Below are positions 1-5,912 of a stretch of DNA of 5,912 bases, piece by piece. Position 1 is the stretch's first letter, and the number at the start of each line of letters is the position of its first letter. The notes beneath the pieces are model-generated. The model worked only from the letters and a program-made list of their open reading frames with translations. It was not told the origin of the DNA and did not search any database. The DNA is from Cloacimonetes bacterium UBA5553 (GTDB lineage: Bacteria > Cloacimonadota > Cloacimonadia > Cloacimonadales > Cloacimonadaceae): positions 858 to 6,769 of the forward strand of contig DIMZ01000136.1 in the NCBI GenBank assembly GCA_002425825.1, written 5' to 3'. Position numbers and translations under genes: made by a program.

Positions 1-57
1 AATAAATCTGCAATGATACTGCGGTTCAATTATGCAGTTAGCGGGCAAAAAGCAGGA
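1..57. other. Non-coding stretch downstream of the lipocalin gene
   Basis: This short stretch lies between the lipocalin stop and the window edge. I find no gene start, RNA gene or strong terminator here. The best inverted match is five base pairs (8-12 with 33-37), too weak and without a following T-run. Whether the operon continues to the left cannot be told. Confidence 0.5.
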
Positions 58-576
58 TTATTTAATGCTGCCCTGAATCTCCAGCTTGCTAATGTCCCAA
101 CCGCCCTTAACCAGGAAGCTGTTTATATTGTTGTAATCCGCTTTGTCCATGTCGGGAGTGCGGCTAAGAATCCACAGGTATTTCTGTTTTGGATCGCTGA
201 CAACCGCGTAACGATAGTCTTTGTCCAGCATCACAATCCAGTAATCGCCCTTGAAAGGCCAGAAAAAGCTAACCTTTAGCTTGGAATTGCTTTTGTCGAT
301 GGGATAGGCTTTGCCTGTGGCTTGTTTTTTTATGGTCTTTCCAGCTTTGTCCTGATAACAGGTGTTGTTTACTACTATCTTGCCTTTTTTGTCCAGGGAG
401 TAATCGGCAGTGGTTAATCCGCAATCTTTGGGCTGAAAGTTATTCGGGAAATAAGCAAACTGATACCATCTGCCCAGGTAGCGCTGCAAATCAACATTCG
501 GCACGGTGCTAACGGCATTTAGCGCGGTGCAAAGCGCCAGCAGAATGAGAAGTATTAAGCAAGCATGCAGATTCAT
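58..576 (-). CDS. blc: Secreted bacterial lipocalin (Blc family)
   Basis: This is a small lipid-binding beta-barrel protein. The E. coli relative Blc is an outer-membrane lipoprotein that binds lysophospholipids; the ligand here is unknown. From the ATG at 574-576 it has 172 residues. A hydrophobic signal segment (about residues 3-21) has a plausible cleavage after A21. The mature part contains the lipocalin GxW signature in YLGRWYQFAYFP (33-44, G35 and W37). SFFWPFKGDYWIVMLDKDYR and KYLWILSRTP follow, closely resembling Blc. Two cysteines, C52 and C73, sit where many bacterial lipocalins have a disulfide. An in-frame ATG at 598-600 would add eight residues and overlap the lpxA stop as TGATG, but no Shine-Dalgarno precedes it. 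The chosen start has AGGA nine bases upstream, though the longer form would supply a lysine before the hydrophobic core, so the start is unsettled. Cys16 follows LLAL and is a poor lipobox because -1 is leucine. The protein may therefore be soluble in the periplasm instead of lipid-anchored. It ends in TAA at 58-60. Confidence 0.9.
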   Translation of the reverse strand: MNLHACLILLILLALCTALNAVSTVPNVDLQRYLGRWYQFAYFPNNFQPKDCGLTTADYSLDKKGKIVVNNTCYQDKAGKTIKKQATGKAYPIDKSNSKLKVSFFWPFKGDYWIVMLDKDYRYAVVSDPKQKYLWILSRTPDMDKADYNNINSFLVKGGWDISKLEIQGSIK

Positions 577-585
577 TTTATAATG

Positions 586-589
586 TCCT
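586..589 (-). promoter_or_regulatory. Probable ribosome binding site of the lipocalin gene
   Basis: The minus strand reads AGGA nine bases before the ATG at 574-576, and no comparable motif precedes the in-frame ATG at 598-600. It is the main reason for choosing the shorter lipocalin. The spacing is slightly long, so the support is moderate. Confidence 0.5.
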
Positions 590-599
590 GTGGCTAGCA

Positions 600-1373
600 T
601 CAGGTAGAAATGCCACGGTCGGCATTCTTTACAAAGTCTATCACCTTTAGCTGTTCGGGGCTTAAACCTTCCATTTCCATGGCTTTGGCAAGGGCTTGGG
701 AGGTGTTTAGCTTGCTGCGGTAAAAGAGGTTATAAATCTCTTTGATGCCGGCAATAGTCTCATTGGAAAAGCCTTTTCGCATCAAACCAACGCTATTCAG
801 TCCCACAGTCTTGTAGGGATTACCCTGACCGCGGGTGAATGGCATGATGTCTTTTTTTACCGCTGAAGCACCGCCTACGAAGGCATGAGTTCCGATATGC
901 ACAAACTGATGTACAGCAGAAACACCGCCAACGGTGGCGTAATCATGCACATGAACGTGGCCGGCAAATTGGACTACATTCGCAATTACGCAGAAGCTGC
1001 CTATCTGGCAATTATGAGCCACATGCACGTATTCCATTAGCAGGTTGTTGCTTCCCATCACGGTATCTTCTTCCATCATGTTGCTGCGGTTTATGGTTAC
1101 AAATTCGCGGATGGTGTTATTGTTCCCAATGCGCAAACGAGTGGCTTCGCCTTTGAACTTCAGGTCTTGGGGGTCGGTTCCAATAATGGCATAGGCAGAA
1201 ATCTTATTACCATCGCCAATGGTGGTATAGCCTTCAATAATCACGTTTTGGGCAATGCTGTTGTTATCGCCAAGCACTACATTTGCACCGATGTGGCTAT
1301 ATGCGCCAATGATGCAGTTTTCGCCGATAACGGCACCGGGTTGAATTACAGCAGTCGGGTGGATAGAACTCAT
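600..1373 (-). CDS. lpxA: UDP-N-acetylglucosamine 3-O-acyltransferase LpxA
   Basis: LpxA starts lipid A synthesis in the cytoplasm by moving a 3-hydroxyacyl chain from ACP to the 3-OH of UDP-GlcNAc. The 257-residue product is close to E. coli LpxA (262). It begins IHPTAVIQPGAVIGENCIIG and runs as a left-handed beta-helix of hexapeptide repeats to about residue 175. A C-terminal helical domain follows (about 190-257) with GLNSVGLMRKGFS (191-203) and LFYRSK (216-221). HVAHNCQIG (117-125) contains H120, the equivalent of catalytic H125. H139 and H155 correspond to H144 and H160 of E. coli. HAFVGGAS (163-170) places a glycine (G168) where the acyl-chain ruler G173 sits. The ATG overlaps the lpxC-fabZ stop as ATGA (1370-1373), a classic coupling junction, and GGAG at 1382-1385 lies eight bases upstream inside the fabZ coding end. 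The gene ends in TGA at 600-602. Confidence 0.97.
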   Translation of the reverse strand: MSSIHPTAVIQPGAVIGENCIIGAYSHIGANVVLGDNNSIAQNVIIEGYTTIGDGNKISAYAIIGTDPQDLKFKGEATRLRIGNNNTIREFVTINRSNMMEEDTVMGSNNLLMEYVHVAHNCQIGSFCVIANVVQFAGHVHVHDYATVGGVSAVHQFVHIGTHAFVGGASAVKKDIMPFTRGQGNPYKTVGLNSVGLMRKGFSNETIAGIKEIYNLFYRSKLNTSQALAKAMEMEGLSPEQLKVIDFVKNADRGIST

Positions 1374-2764
1374 TTTTCTTTCTCCATAATCATGGCAAGG
1401 AAGTCGCCCTCAGCAACTTTTTCGCCATTTACAAATGTTTCTCCATGCATTTTGGCCATGGAGCGTTTTAATGATATAACTTTCAGTTCGTAGCGCAGTG
1501 TGTCGCCCGGTAGCACGGGTTTGCGGAATTTCACGTTGTCTATGGAAGCAAAGTATGCCACATAGTTCTGCGGATTTTCAAGCTGATTTAGCAGCATAAT
1601 GCCGCCTGCTTGTGCCATCCCTTCTATTATCAACACGCCCGGCATGATGGGGTGACCGGGGAAATGCCCCTGGAAAAAGGGTTCGTTGATGGTTACATTC
1701 TTTATTCCCACCAGCGATTCACCGGGGACGAACTCGGTGATTTTATCTACTAATAAGAAGGGATAGCGGTGCGGAATTATGCGCATAATGGCGTTTATAT
1801 CAAAAACAACATCGTCGCTCTTGCCTTTTTGGTAAATCTTCTTCAGCTCGTTCTTTTTTTGTATCTGGCGAAGCTTTTTCACCAATTCCACATTGGTCTT
1901 GTGTCCGCTGCGGGCGGCAAGAATGTGCCCCTTTATCGGAAGCCCAAGCAAGGCGATGTCACCCAGCAAATCTACAACTTTGTGACGCACAAATTCGTTG
2001 TGATAACGTAGGGGGTGGCTGTTTAGAATACCCTCATCGGAAACGGTTACCGGCTTGTGATAACCAAAAACGTCTTGCAGATGCTTCAGCTCTTCATCAC
2101 TGATGTTGGGTTCTGCAATCACCAGGGCATTTTCCAGTGAGCCGCCCTTTATAAGGCCTTTATCTTTCAGGTATAAAATCTCGTTTATAAAGCAGAAGGT
2201 TCGCGCTCCGGCAAATTCTTTTTCATAGAACTTCAGGCTGGGTAACCAAGTGTATTGGGTGCCCAGATTGGGGTGTTTGTAGTCTATCATAAAGGTTATC
2301 TTAAGCTCGTTTGAGGGGACAATAACCACATCAACATTGTCTTCTGGGGCAGAGAAACTGATGGGTGCATCCAGCTCGAAGAAGATGCGCTCGCTATCTT
2401 GCTGAACCGAGCCGCACTCGCGCAGAAGATTGAGGAAAACAATGGGTGAGCCGTCGGCAACGGGAGCTTCTGGTCCGTCAATTTCGATGCGGATGTTGTC
2501 TATTCGCAAGCCTTTGATGGCAGAGAGCACGTGCTCAATTGTGCCAACCGTGGCATTGCCAACTCCAATAGTGGTTCCGCGGGATATGTCCACCACGTGG
2601 TCGATATCAGCAGGAATCTCGGGACGGTTGGGCAAGTCCACACGGATAAAAACAATGCCTTCCTCAGGTCCGGCAGGTTTGAAGCGTATGGTGCTAATCT
2701 CTCCAGAATGAAGCCCAATGCCTGTGTAAGAGGCTTCACCGCCAATCGTGTGCTTGTATTCCAT
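1370..2764 (-). CDS. lpxC-fabZ: Bifunctional LpxC-FabZ: UDP-3-O-acyl-GlcNAc deacetylase fused to 3-hydroxyacyl-ACP dehydratase
   Basis: This is a 464-residue cytoplasmic fusion. The N-terminal LpxC domain (about 1-295) is the zinc deacetylase and committed step of lipid A synthesis. It shows TGIGLHSGE (14-22), TIEHVLSA (75-82, with catalytic E77 and zinc ligand H78), VRHKVVDLLGD (259-269, zinc ligands H261 and D265) and ARSGHKTN (284-291, catalytic H288). A lysine-rich linker at about 296-322 leads to the FabZ hot-dog domain (about 323-464). This dehydrates 3-hydroxyacyl-ACP in fatty-acid elongation. IPHRYPFLLVD (330-340) and GHFPGHPIMPGVLIIEGMAQ (366-385) carry the catalytic H367 and E381, spaced 14 apart as in stand-alone FabZ. 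All key residues are present, so both activities are probably intact. The fusion and its length match the bifunctional LpxC/FabZ of Bacteroidetes and relatives. It starts after AGGAG (2770-2774), five bases from the ATG, 18 bases after lpxD. It overlaps lpxA by four bases. I saw no ribosome binding site before the in-frame ATG near the FabZ domain, so separate FabZ production is not supported. Confidence 0.97.
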   Translation of the reverse strand: MEYKHTIGGEASYTGIGLHSGEISTIRFKPAGPEEGIVFIRVDLPNRPEIPADIDHVVDISRGTTIGVGNATVGTIEHVLSAIKGLRIDNIRIEIDGPEAPVADGSPIVFLNLLRECGSVQQDSERIFFELDAPISFSAPEDNVDVVIVPSNELKITFMIDYKHPNLGTQYTWLPSLKFYEKEFAGARTFCFINEILYLKDKGLIKGGSLENALVIAEPNISDEELKHLQDVFGYHKPVTVSDEGILNSHPLRYHNEFVRHKVVDLLGDIALLGLPIKGHILAARSGHKTNVELVKKLRQIQKKNELKKIYQKGKSDDVVFDINAIMRIIPHRYPFLLVDKITEFVPGESLVGIKNVTINEPFFQGHFPGHPIMPGVLIIEGMAQAGGIMLLNQLENPQNYVAYFASIDNVKFRKPVLPGDTLRYELKVISLKRSMAKMHGETFVNGEKVAEGDFLAMIMEKEK

Positions 2765-2782
2765 AAAATCTCCTAAGCCTAA

Positions 2783-3817
2783 TCATGAATTGTTTTTTTT
2801 GGCTTTTTGAAAAGCACGCCACATCTCCGGCAACTGCTTTTGGGACACAATGATGCGTTTCATTTCGCCTGCATCAATGGCGGGAGTGCCAAAATAGCGG
2901 GCACCCTCTGGTATGCTGGCGGCAATGCCGGATTGAGCACCAACCATGGCCTTGCTGCCAATGGTGATATGCCCTGCGGCACCTACCTGTCCTGCAAGAT
3001 ATACATAGTCGCCAAGAATGGTGCTGCCGGCAAGACCAACCTGTGAACACAGGATGCAGTGCTCGCCAATTACACAATTATGGCCAATCTGAACGAGATT
3101 GTCTATCTTAGTTCCCTTGCCAACTCGCGTGGTTCCAAGAGTCGCACGGTCTATACAGCTATTTGCTCCAATCTCTACGTAGTCACCAATTTCCACGTTG
3201 CCAACCTGTGGTATCTTTTGCTGTATGCCTTCCATTAGCATAAAGCCAAAGCCGTCTGCACCAATAACGCATCCACTGTGGATAATGCAGTTTCTGCCAA
3301 TGATGCAGTCATCATAAACCGTAACGCGGGGATAGAGATATGTTCCGGCAGCAATGCAGACGTTTTCACCAATACTGCAGCCGTCACTAATGATTACACC
3401 TTTTCCAAGCACACAGCCCTTGCCAATTACCACGTTTGCGGCAATGGACACTTCGCCTTCATAGCGGATGTCTGCTGCCACCTGGGCACTGGGATGGATG
3501 CTGTATTCGCGGTTCATAGCCATTGCCTTCTGCCAGTAAGTGATAAGCAGCATGAGAGAAAAATATGGCTTCTCAACAATCAGCAGGTTTCGTTCAGGTA
3601 GCAAGGAGGCATATTCATTGTTGGTGATAATTAGCCCCGCGGAAGAGGCTTGCACTTTGTCCAGCAACCTCTCTTGCTCTAAGAATATCACAGTTTCGTG
3701 GTCTGCTTCTGCTGCTTCGCCCACTTTGCATAAATTAATGCTGGAGCTTGCAATCAGTTTTCCACCTAGTAATTCTGCGGCTTGTTGCGCTGTAATAGCT
3801 GTAGCAAATATCTTCAT
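2783..3817 (-). CDS. lpxD: UDP-3-O-(3-hydroxyacyl)glucosamine N-acyltransferase LpxD
   Basis: LpxD is the third enzyme of lipid A synthesis. It transfers a 3-hydroxyacyl chain from ACP to the free 2-amine of UDP-3-O-acylglucosamine, in the cytoplasm. With the start chosen here it has 344 residues, against 341 in E. coli. The N-terminal uridine-binding domain occupies about residues 1-105, including IFLEQERLL (44-52). A long left-handed beta-helix of hexapeptide repeats follows (about 107-312), with [12 protein letters not shown] at 240-251. H246 lines up with the catalytic histidine H239 of E. coli. YFGTPA (308-313) and a short C-terminal helical segment (about 317-344) complete the fold. The frame is open upstream to an ATG at 3898, but that start would overlap skp by 74 bases and add a segment unlike LpxD. 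The ATG at 3815-3817 has AGGAAG at 3821-3826 and begins [17 protein letters not shown], the normal LpxD start. It is seven bases after skp and 18 bases before lpxC-fabZ. Confidence 0.96.
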   Translation of the reverse strand: MKIFATAITAQQAAELLGGKLIASSSINLCKVGEAAEADHETVIFLEQERLLDKVQASSAGLIITNNEYASLLPERNLLIVEKPYFSLMLLITYWQKAMAMNREYSIHPSAQVAADIRYEGEVSIAANVVIGKGCVLGKGVIISDGCSIGENVCIAAGTYLYPRVTVYDDCIIGRNCIIHSGCVIGADGFGFMLMEGIQQKIPQVGNVEIGDYVEIGANSCIDRATLGTTRVGKGTKIDNLVQIGHNCVIGEHCILCSQVGLAGSTILGDYVYLAGQVGAAGHITIGSKAMVGAQSGIAASIPEGARYFGTPAIDAGEMKRIIVSQKQLPEMWRAFQKAKKNNS

Positions 3818-3820
3818 AAG

Positions 3821-3826
3821 CTTCCT
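3821..3826 (-). promoter_or_regulatory. Ribosome binding site of lpxD, deciding its start
   Basis: The minus strand reads AGGAAG three bases before the ATG at 3815-3817, with the AGGA core five bases from it. It overlaps the TAG stop codon of the skp-like gene (3825-3827). This overlap suggests translational coupling of lpxD to the chaperone gene and favours the short lpxD start over the upstream ATG at 3898. Confidence 0.75.
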
Positions 3827-4466
3827 AAGGTTTCTTGGGTTCGTCCATGCCCTCACCGGGTTTGTATCCATCATCCGGCTTAGAGCCTTCCTGAGCACCG
3901 GTGGTATTGGGAGTAGGCGGGAAAGGCATTGCTGGATCGGCTGAAGGGCGCACTGTATCCTTGTTTAATTCCAGCAGGATTTGTTCGGTTAAATCTAATG
4001 CGGGTAGGGCATAGAGAAGAACACCCATGCTAACATCGAAAATCATGGTATATTTCTCATCTTGCGCTGTTTTTCTAATCAGTGCATCTATCTTGGCGGT
4101 TAATGGATCAATCAGCTCTTTATAGCGTTGCTCCGCTCTTCCGTTGTCGCCGAAGTATTCTTCAAGCAGTCTGCCGGCTTCTGCCTTTTTGTTATCTATC
4201 CTGCTTTGAGTTTCACGCTTGGTGGCATCATTCAGGGTAAGCTTGCGGATTTCGAAATCTCGTTCCATCTGCTTTATTTCTTCATCTAACTGGCGTATCT
4301 GATTTGTCCAGTTTTGCTTGTCCAAAGAGAACAGACGGGCTATTTCTGCCGCTTCGTTGCTGTCTATCAGCAATCTATCGGTATTCACATAACCAAGCTT
4401 TACTGTCTGTGCTCCCAAGCTTAATGCGCCTAACAGGACTACTATTATCAGAATGAGTCTCTTCAT
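3825..4466 (-). CDS. skp: OmpH/Skp-family periplasmic chaperone with proline-rich tail
   Basis: Skp-family proteins are trimeric periplasmic holdases that carry unfolded outer-membrane proteins toward the BAM complex. The 213-residue product starts with a Sec signal peptide (MKR, then a hydrophobic core over residues 4-18, probable cleavage after A19). The family start [11 protein letters not shown] follows at 23-33. Residues about 35-137 are charged and heptad-like, rich in K, E, R and Q, and fit the long helical hairpin. [15 protein letters not shown] (139-153) and [12 protein letters not shown] (157-168) match the returning strand and the conserved 'D-hT-xxhhxxLN' end of the domain. Residues 172-213 are an extra acidic tail rich in P, G and D, not found in the 161-residue E. 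coli protein. The start has a strong AGGAG at 4472-4476, five bases upstream. The gene lies directly before lpxD, as in Proteobacteria, which supports the assignment. Sequence identity to E. coli Skp looks low, so the call rests on architecture, motifs and context. Confidence 0.88.
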   Translation of the reverse strand: MKRLILIIVVLLGALSLGAQTVKLGYVNTDRLLIDSNEAAEIARLFSLDKQNWTNQIRQLDEEIKQMERDFEIRKLTLNDATKRETQSRIDNKKAEAGRLLEEYFGDNGRAEQRYKELIDPLTAKIDALIRKTAQDEKYTMIFDVSMGVLLYALPALDLTEQILLELNKDTVRPSADPAMPFPPTPNTTGAQEGSKPDDGYKPGEGMDEPKKP

Positions 4467-4490
4467 GTATTCTCCTATTGTCTGTTGTGC

Positions 4491-5912
4491 CTAATCCTTT
4501 ATCTGATATATAGGGTCGAGCACTTTAACTGCACGAACATCATCCACGCGCCTTACCGGAGTGCAGAGCGGTGCTTCGTGCAGGGTTTCTGGTGATTCGT
4601 TGCATTCTTTTGCAATCTCGATCATAGCCTGGGCAAAGGCATTCATGCTGTCCAGACTTTCTGTTTCGGTTGGTTCCACCATCATTGCTTCCGGAATGAT
4701 GAGTGGGAAATAGATGGTAGGGGCATGATAGCCCTTATCCAAAAGGCGTTTTGCAATATCAAGGGCAGAGATTCCCTGCTCCTTTTTTTGTTTGGTGCCG
4801 TCCATCACAAACTCGTGCATACAATACTCTTCATGCTGAATGTGATAGTATGGTTTTAGCAGTGCCATTAAGTAATTAGCGTTTAGAATAGCGTTTTCGG
4901 AAACACGGCGCAAGCCTGCTGCTCCCAGCATCTTAATATAGATATATGCCCGAACCTGAATGGCGAAATTACCATAGAAGCTGTGCACTTTACCGATTGA
5001 TGTATCTTCGTGATTATAATCCAGATAATACCCACTTTGGTTTCTGGCTATCATTGGTACAGGCAGGAATGGAACAAGCTTCTCAACCACTCCCACTGGC
5101 CCGCAACCGGGGCCACCACCGCCGTGAGGGGTGCTAAAGGTTTTGTGCAGATTAAAGTGCATTACGTCGAAGCCAATCTTGCCGGGCTGAACAATGCCCA
5201 ATAGTGCATTCAGGTTTGCTCCGTCCATATAGATAAGGGCATCAACGCTGTGAATAATCTCGGCTATCTCTTCAATCTGGTTTTCAAACAAGCCCAGGGT
5301 ATTGGGATTGGTTAGCATAAATCCGGCGGTGTTCTCGTCCACAATCTCACGCAGACGGGCAATGTCGCAGCGTCCATCGGGATTGGACTTCAGCTCTACC
5401 ACTTCGAAGCCTACCAACGAGCAGGTAGCCGGGTTTGTACCATGCGCGGAGTCAGGTATAATAATCTTGTTTTTATGCGTGTTGCCTTTGGCTTTGTGAT
5501 AGGCATCAATAATCTTTATGCCCGTAAACTCACCCTGAGCTCCGGCAACGGGCTGTAGTGTTACTTGCGCCATTCCCGAAATCTCGGCAAGGTCTTGCTG
5601 AAGTTCATACAGCAGTTCCAAAGCACCCTGCAAGGTGTCCTCATGCTGATAGGGATGCAGATTGGCGAAGCAGGTATGACGCACCAAATGCTCATGCACT
5701 TTGGGGTTATACTTCATAGTGCAGCTACCCAGCGGGTAAAGACCTTTCTCGATGAAGTGGTTTTTGTGCGAAAGCGCAATGTAATGACGCATCACGTCCA
5801 TCTCGCTTACTTCGGGCAGTCTGGCAATGTTGTCACGCAGGCTATCTGCCTCAAACATGGCTTCCAGAGGGGTGTTTAGCTCACGCTTGGGCAGGCTGAC
5901 ACCTTTACGTCC
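4491..5912 (-). CDS. gcvPB: Glycine dehydrogenase (decarboxylating) subunit 2, P-protein beta chain (5' end outside window)
   Basis: This is the PLP-binding C-terminal subunit of the two-subunit glycine decarboxylase (P-protein) of the cytoplasmic glycine cleavage system. It decarboxylates glycine and passes the aminomethyl group to the lipoyl H-protein, working with GcvPA. The first ATG in the window is at 5858, but the frame stays open to the edge and the 18 extra codons read GRKGVSLPKRELNTPLEA, the usual GcvPB N-terminal region. The true start is therefore beyond 5912, and 473 residues are visible out of a usual total of about 480-500. Numbered from the ATG at 5858, family signatures are YPLGSCTMKYNP (41-52), SAHGTNPAT (137-145), YMDGANLNA (210-218) and NLHKTFSTPHGGGGPG (236-251), in which K239 is the expected Schiff-base lysine. 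The C-terminus carries the usual TPVRRVDDVRAVKVLDP. It ends in TAG, 24 bases before the skp-like gene. Only its 5' end is missing, and I see no defect in the rest. The split (not fused) P-protein argues against a proteobacterial or classical Bacteroides host. Confidence 0.96.
   Translation of the reverse strand, partial: GRKGVSLPKRELNTPLEAMFEADSLRDNIARLPEVSEMDVMRHYIALSHKNHFIEKGLYPLGSCTMKYNPKVHEHLVRHTCFANLHPYQHEDTLQGALELLYELQQDLAEISGMAQVTLQPVAGAQGEFTGIKIIDAYHKAKGNTHKNKIIIPDSAHGTNPATCSLVGFEVVELKSNPDGRCDIARLREIVDENTAGFMLTNPNTLGLFENQIEEIAEIIHSVDALIYMDGANLNALLGIVQPGKIGFDVMHFNLHKTFSTPHGGGGPGCGPVGVVEKLVPFLPVPMIARNQSGYYLDYNHEDTSIGKVHSFYGNFAIQVRAYIYIKMLGAAGLRRVSENAILNANYLMALLKPYYHIQHEEYCMHEFVMDGTKQKKEQGISALDIAKRLLDKGYHAPTIYFPLIIPEAMMVEPTETESLDSMNAFAQAMIEIAKECNESPETLHEAPLCTPVRRVDDVRAVKVLDPIYQIKD

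Larger units (their letters stand above)
58..5912 (-). other. Probable single operon: gcvPB - skp - lpxD - lpxC-fabZ - lpxA - lipocalin
   Basis: Six same-strand genes follow each other with gaps of 24, 7 and 18 bases, a four-base ATGA overlap, and about 23 bases (or a one-base TGATG overlap with the longer lipocalin start). Most starts have an AGGA or GGAG site inside or next to the preceding gene's end. None of the gaps can hold a terminator plus a new promoter of normal size. A promoter inside a coding region, for example in the end of gcvPB, cannot be excluded. The promoter of the run must lie upstream of the window. Confidence 0.7.

Noticed and set aside
8..37. Possible terminator hairpin after the lipocalin gene (CTGCA at 8-12 against TGCAG at 33-37)
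   Set aside because: The stem is only five base pairs with a 20-base loop, mismatches beyond it and no run of T on the minus-strand side.
1167..1493. Plus-strand open frame antisense to lpxA and the fabZ end
   Set aside because: It is a shadow of the real genes. Hexapeptide-repeat coding DNA with regular I, G and N codons often leaves the opposite strand open. It resembles no known family and sits across a coupled gene junction.
1799..1879. A missed gene boundary between LpxC and FabZ (two separate genes joined by sequencing error)
   Set aside because: The frame runs straight through a lysine-rich linker without a stop, and the total length matches the known LpxC/FabZ fusion family.
2783..3817. 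Repeat array in lpxD (and similarly lpxA)
   Set aside because: The periodic I/V-G-x-x-x pattern is the hexapeptide repeat of left-handed beta-helix acyltransferases. It is a protein-level repeat and not a DNA repeat or CRISPR.
3818..3898. N-terminal extension of LpxD starting at the ATG at 3898
   Set aside because: It overlaps skp by 74 bases, has no match to LpxD, and the ATG at 3815-3817 has a good ribosome binding site and gives the standard length.
3278..3944. Plus-strand open frames opposite lpxD and the skp end (3278-3601 and 3540-3944)
   Set aside because: They lie fully antisense to well-supported genes, have no convincing ribosome binding site and translate to compositionally odd protein with no recognisable motif.
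5856..5858. ATG at 5856-5858 as the start of gcvPB
   Set aside because: The in-frame upstream codons to the window edge encode the conserved GRKGVSLP segment of GcvPB, so the gene starts outside the window.

Overview
This window is a compact run of six genes, all on the minus strand. It reads like an ordinary chromosomal outer-membrane biogenesis operon from a Gram-negative (diderm) bacterium. In transcription order, from high to low coordinates, it holds: the C-terminal (beta) half of a two-subunit glycine decarboxylase (gcvPB, cut by the right edge); a periplasmic OmpH/Skp-family chaperone; lpxD; an lpxC-fabZ fusion; lpxA; and a secreted bacterial lipocalin (Blc family). Gaps between genes are 24, 7, 18, -4 (ATGA overlap) and about 23 bases. 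No convincing terminator or promoter lies between the genes, so one transcript is likely. The only non-coding stretch outside the genes is the last 57 bases, which hold nothing identifiable.

Functionally, LpxA, the LpxC domain and LpxD are the first three enzymes of lipid A synthesis: 3-O-acylation of UDP-GlcNAc, deacetylation, then N-acylation. The FabZ domain belongs to fatty-acid elongation and competes with LpxA for the same 3-hydroxyacyl-ACP pool. Skp escorts outer-membrane proteins through the periplasm. The lipocalin probably binds a lipid in the periplasm or outer membrane. The skp-lpxD-fabZ-lpxA order matches the classical proteobacterial cluster, but here the fabZ slot is filled by the LpxC-FabZ fusion. 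In the visible part there is no bamA directly upstream of skp (gcvPB is there instead) and no lpxB directly after lpxA (the lipocalin is there instead).

The LpxC-FabZ fusion is known from Bacteroidetes and relatives (the FCB group). Split glycine decarboxylase (GcvPA/GcvPB) is more typical of Firmicutes, Thermotogae and several candidate phyla. The combination, with moderate GC by eye and AGGAG-type ribosome binding sites, suggests an FCB-group bacterium outside the classical Bacteroidetes, possibly Cloacimonadota. That assignment is inference. I see no mobile element, CRISPR, RNA gene or clearly undescribed system. The points most worth a second look are the lipocalin attached to the lipid A operon, the acidic proline-rich tail on the Skp-like chaperone, and the operon's unusual flanking gene.
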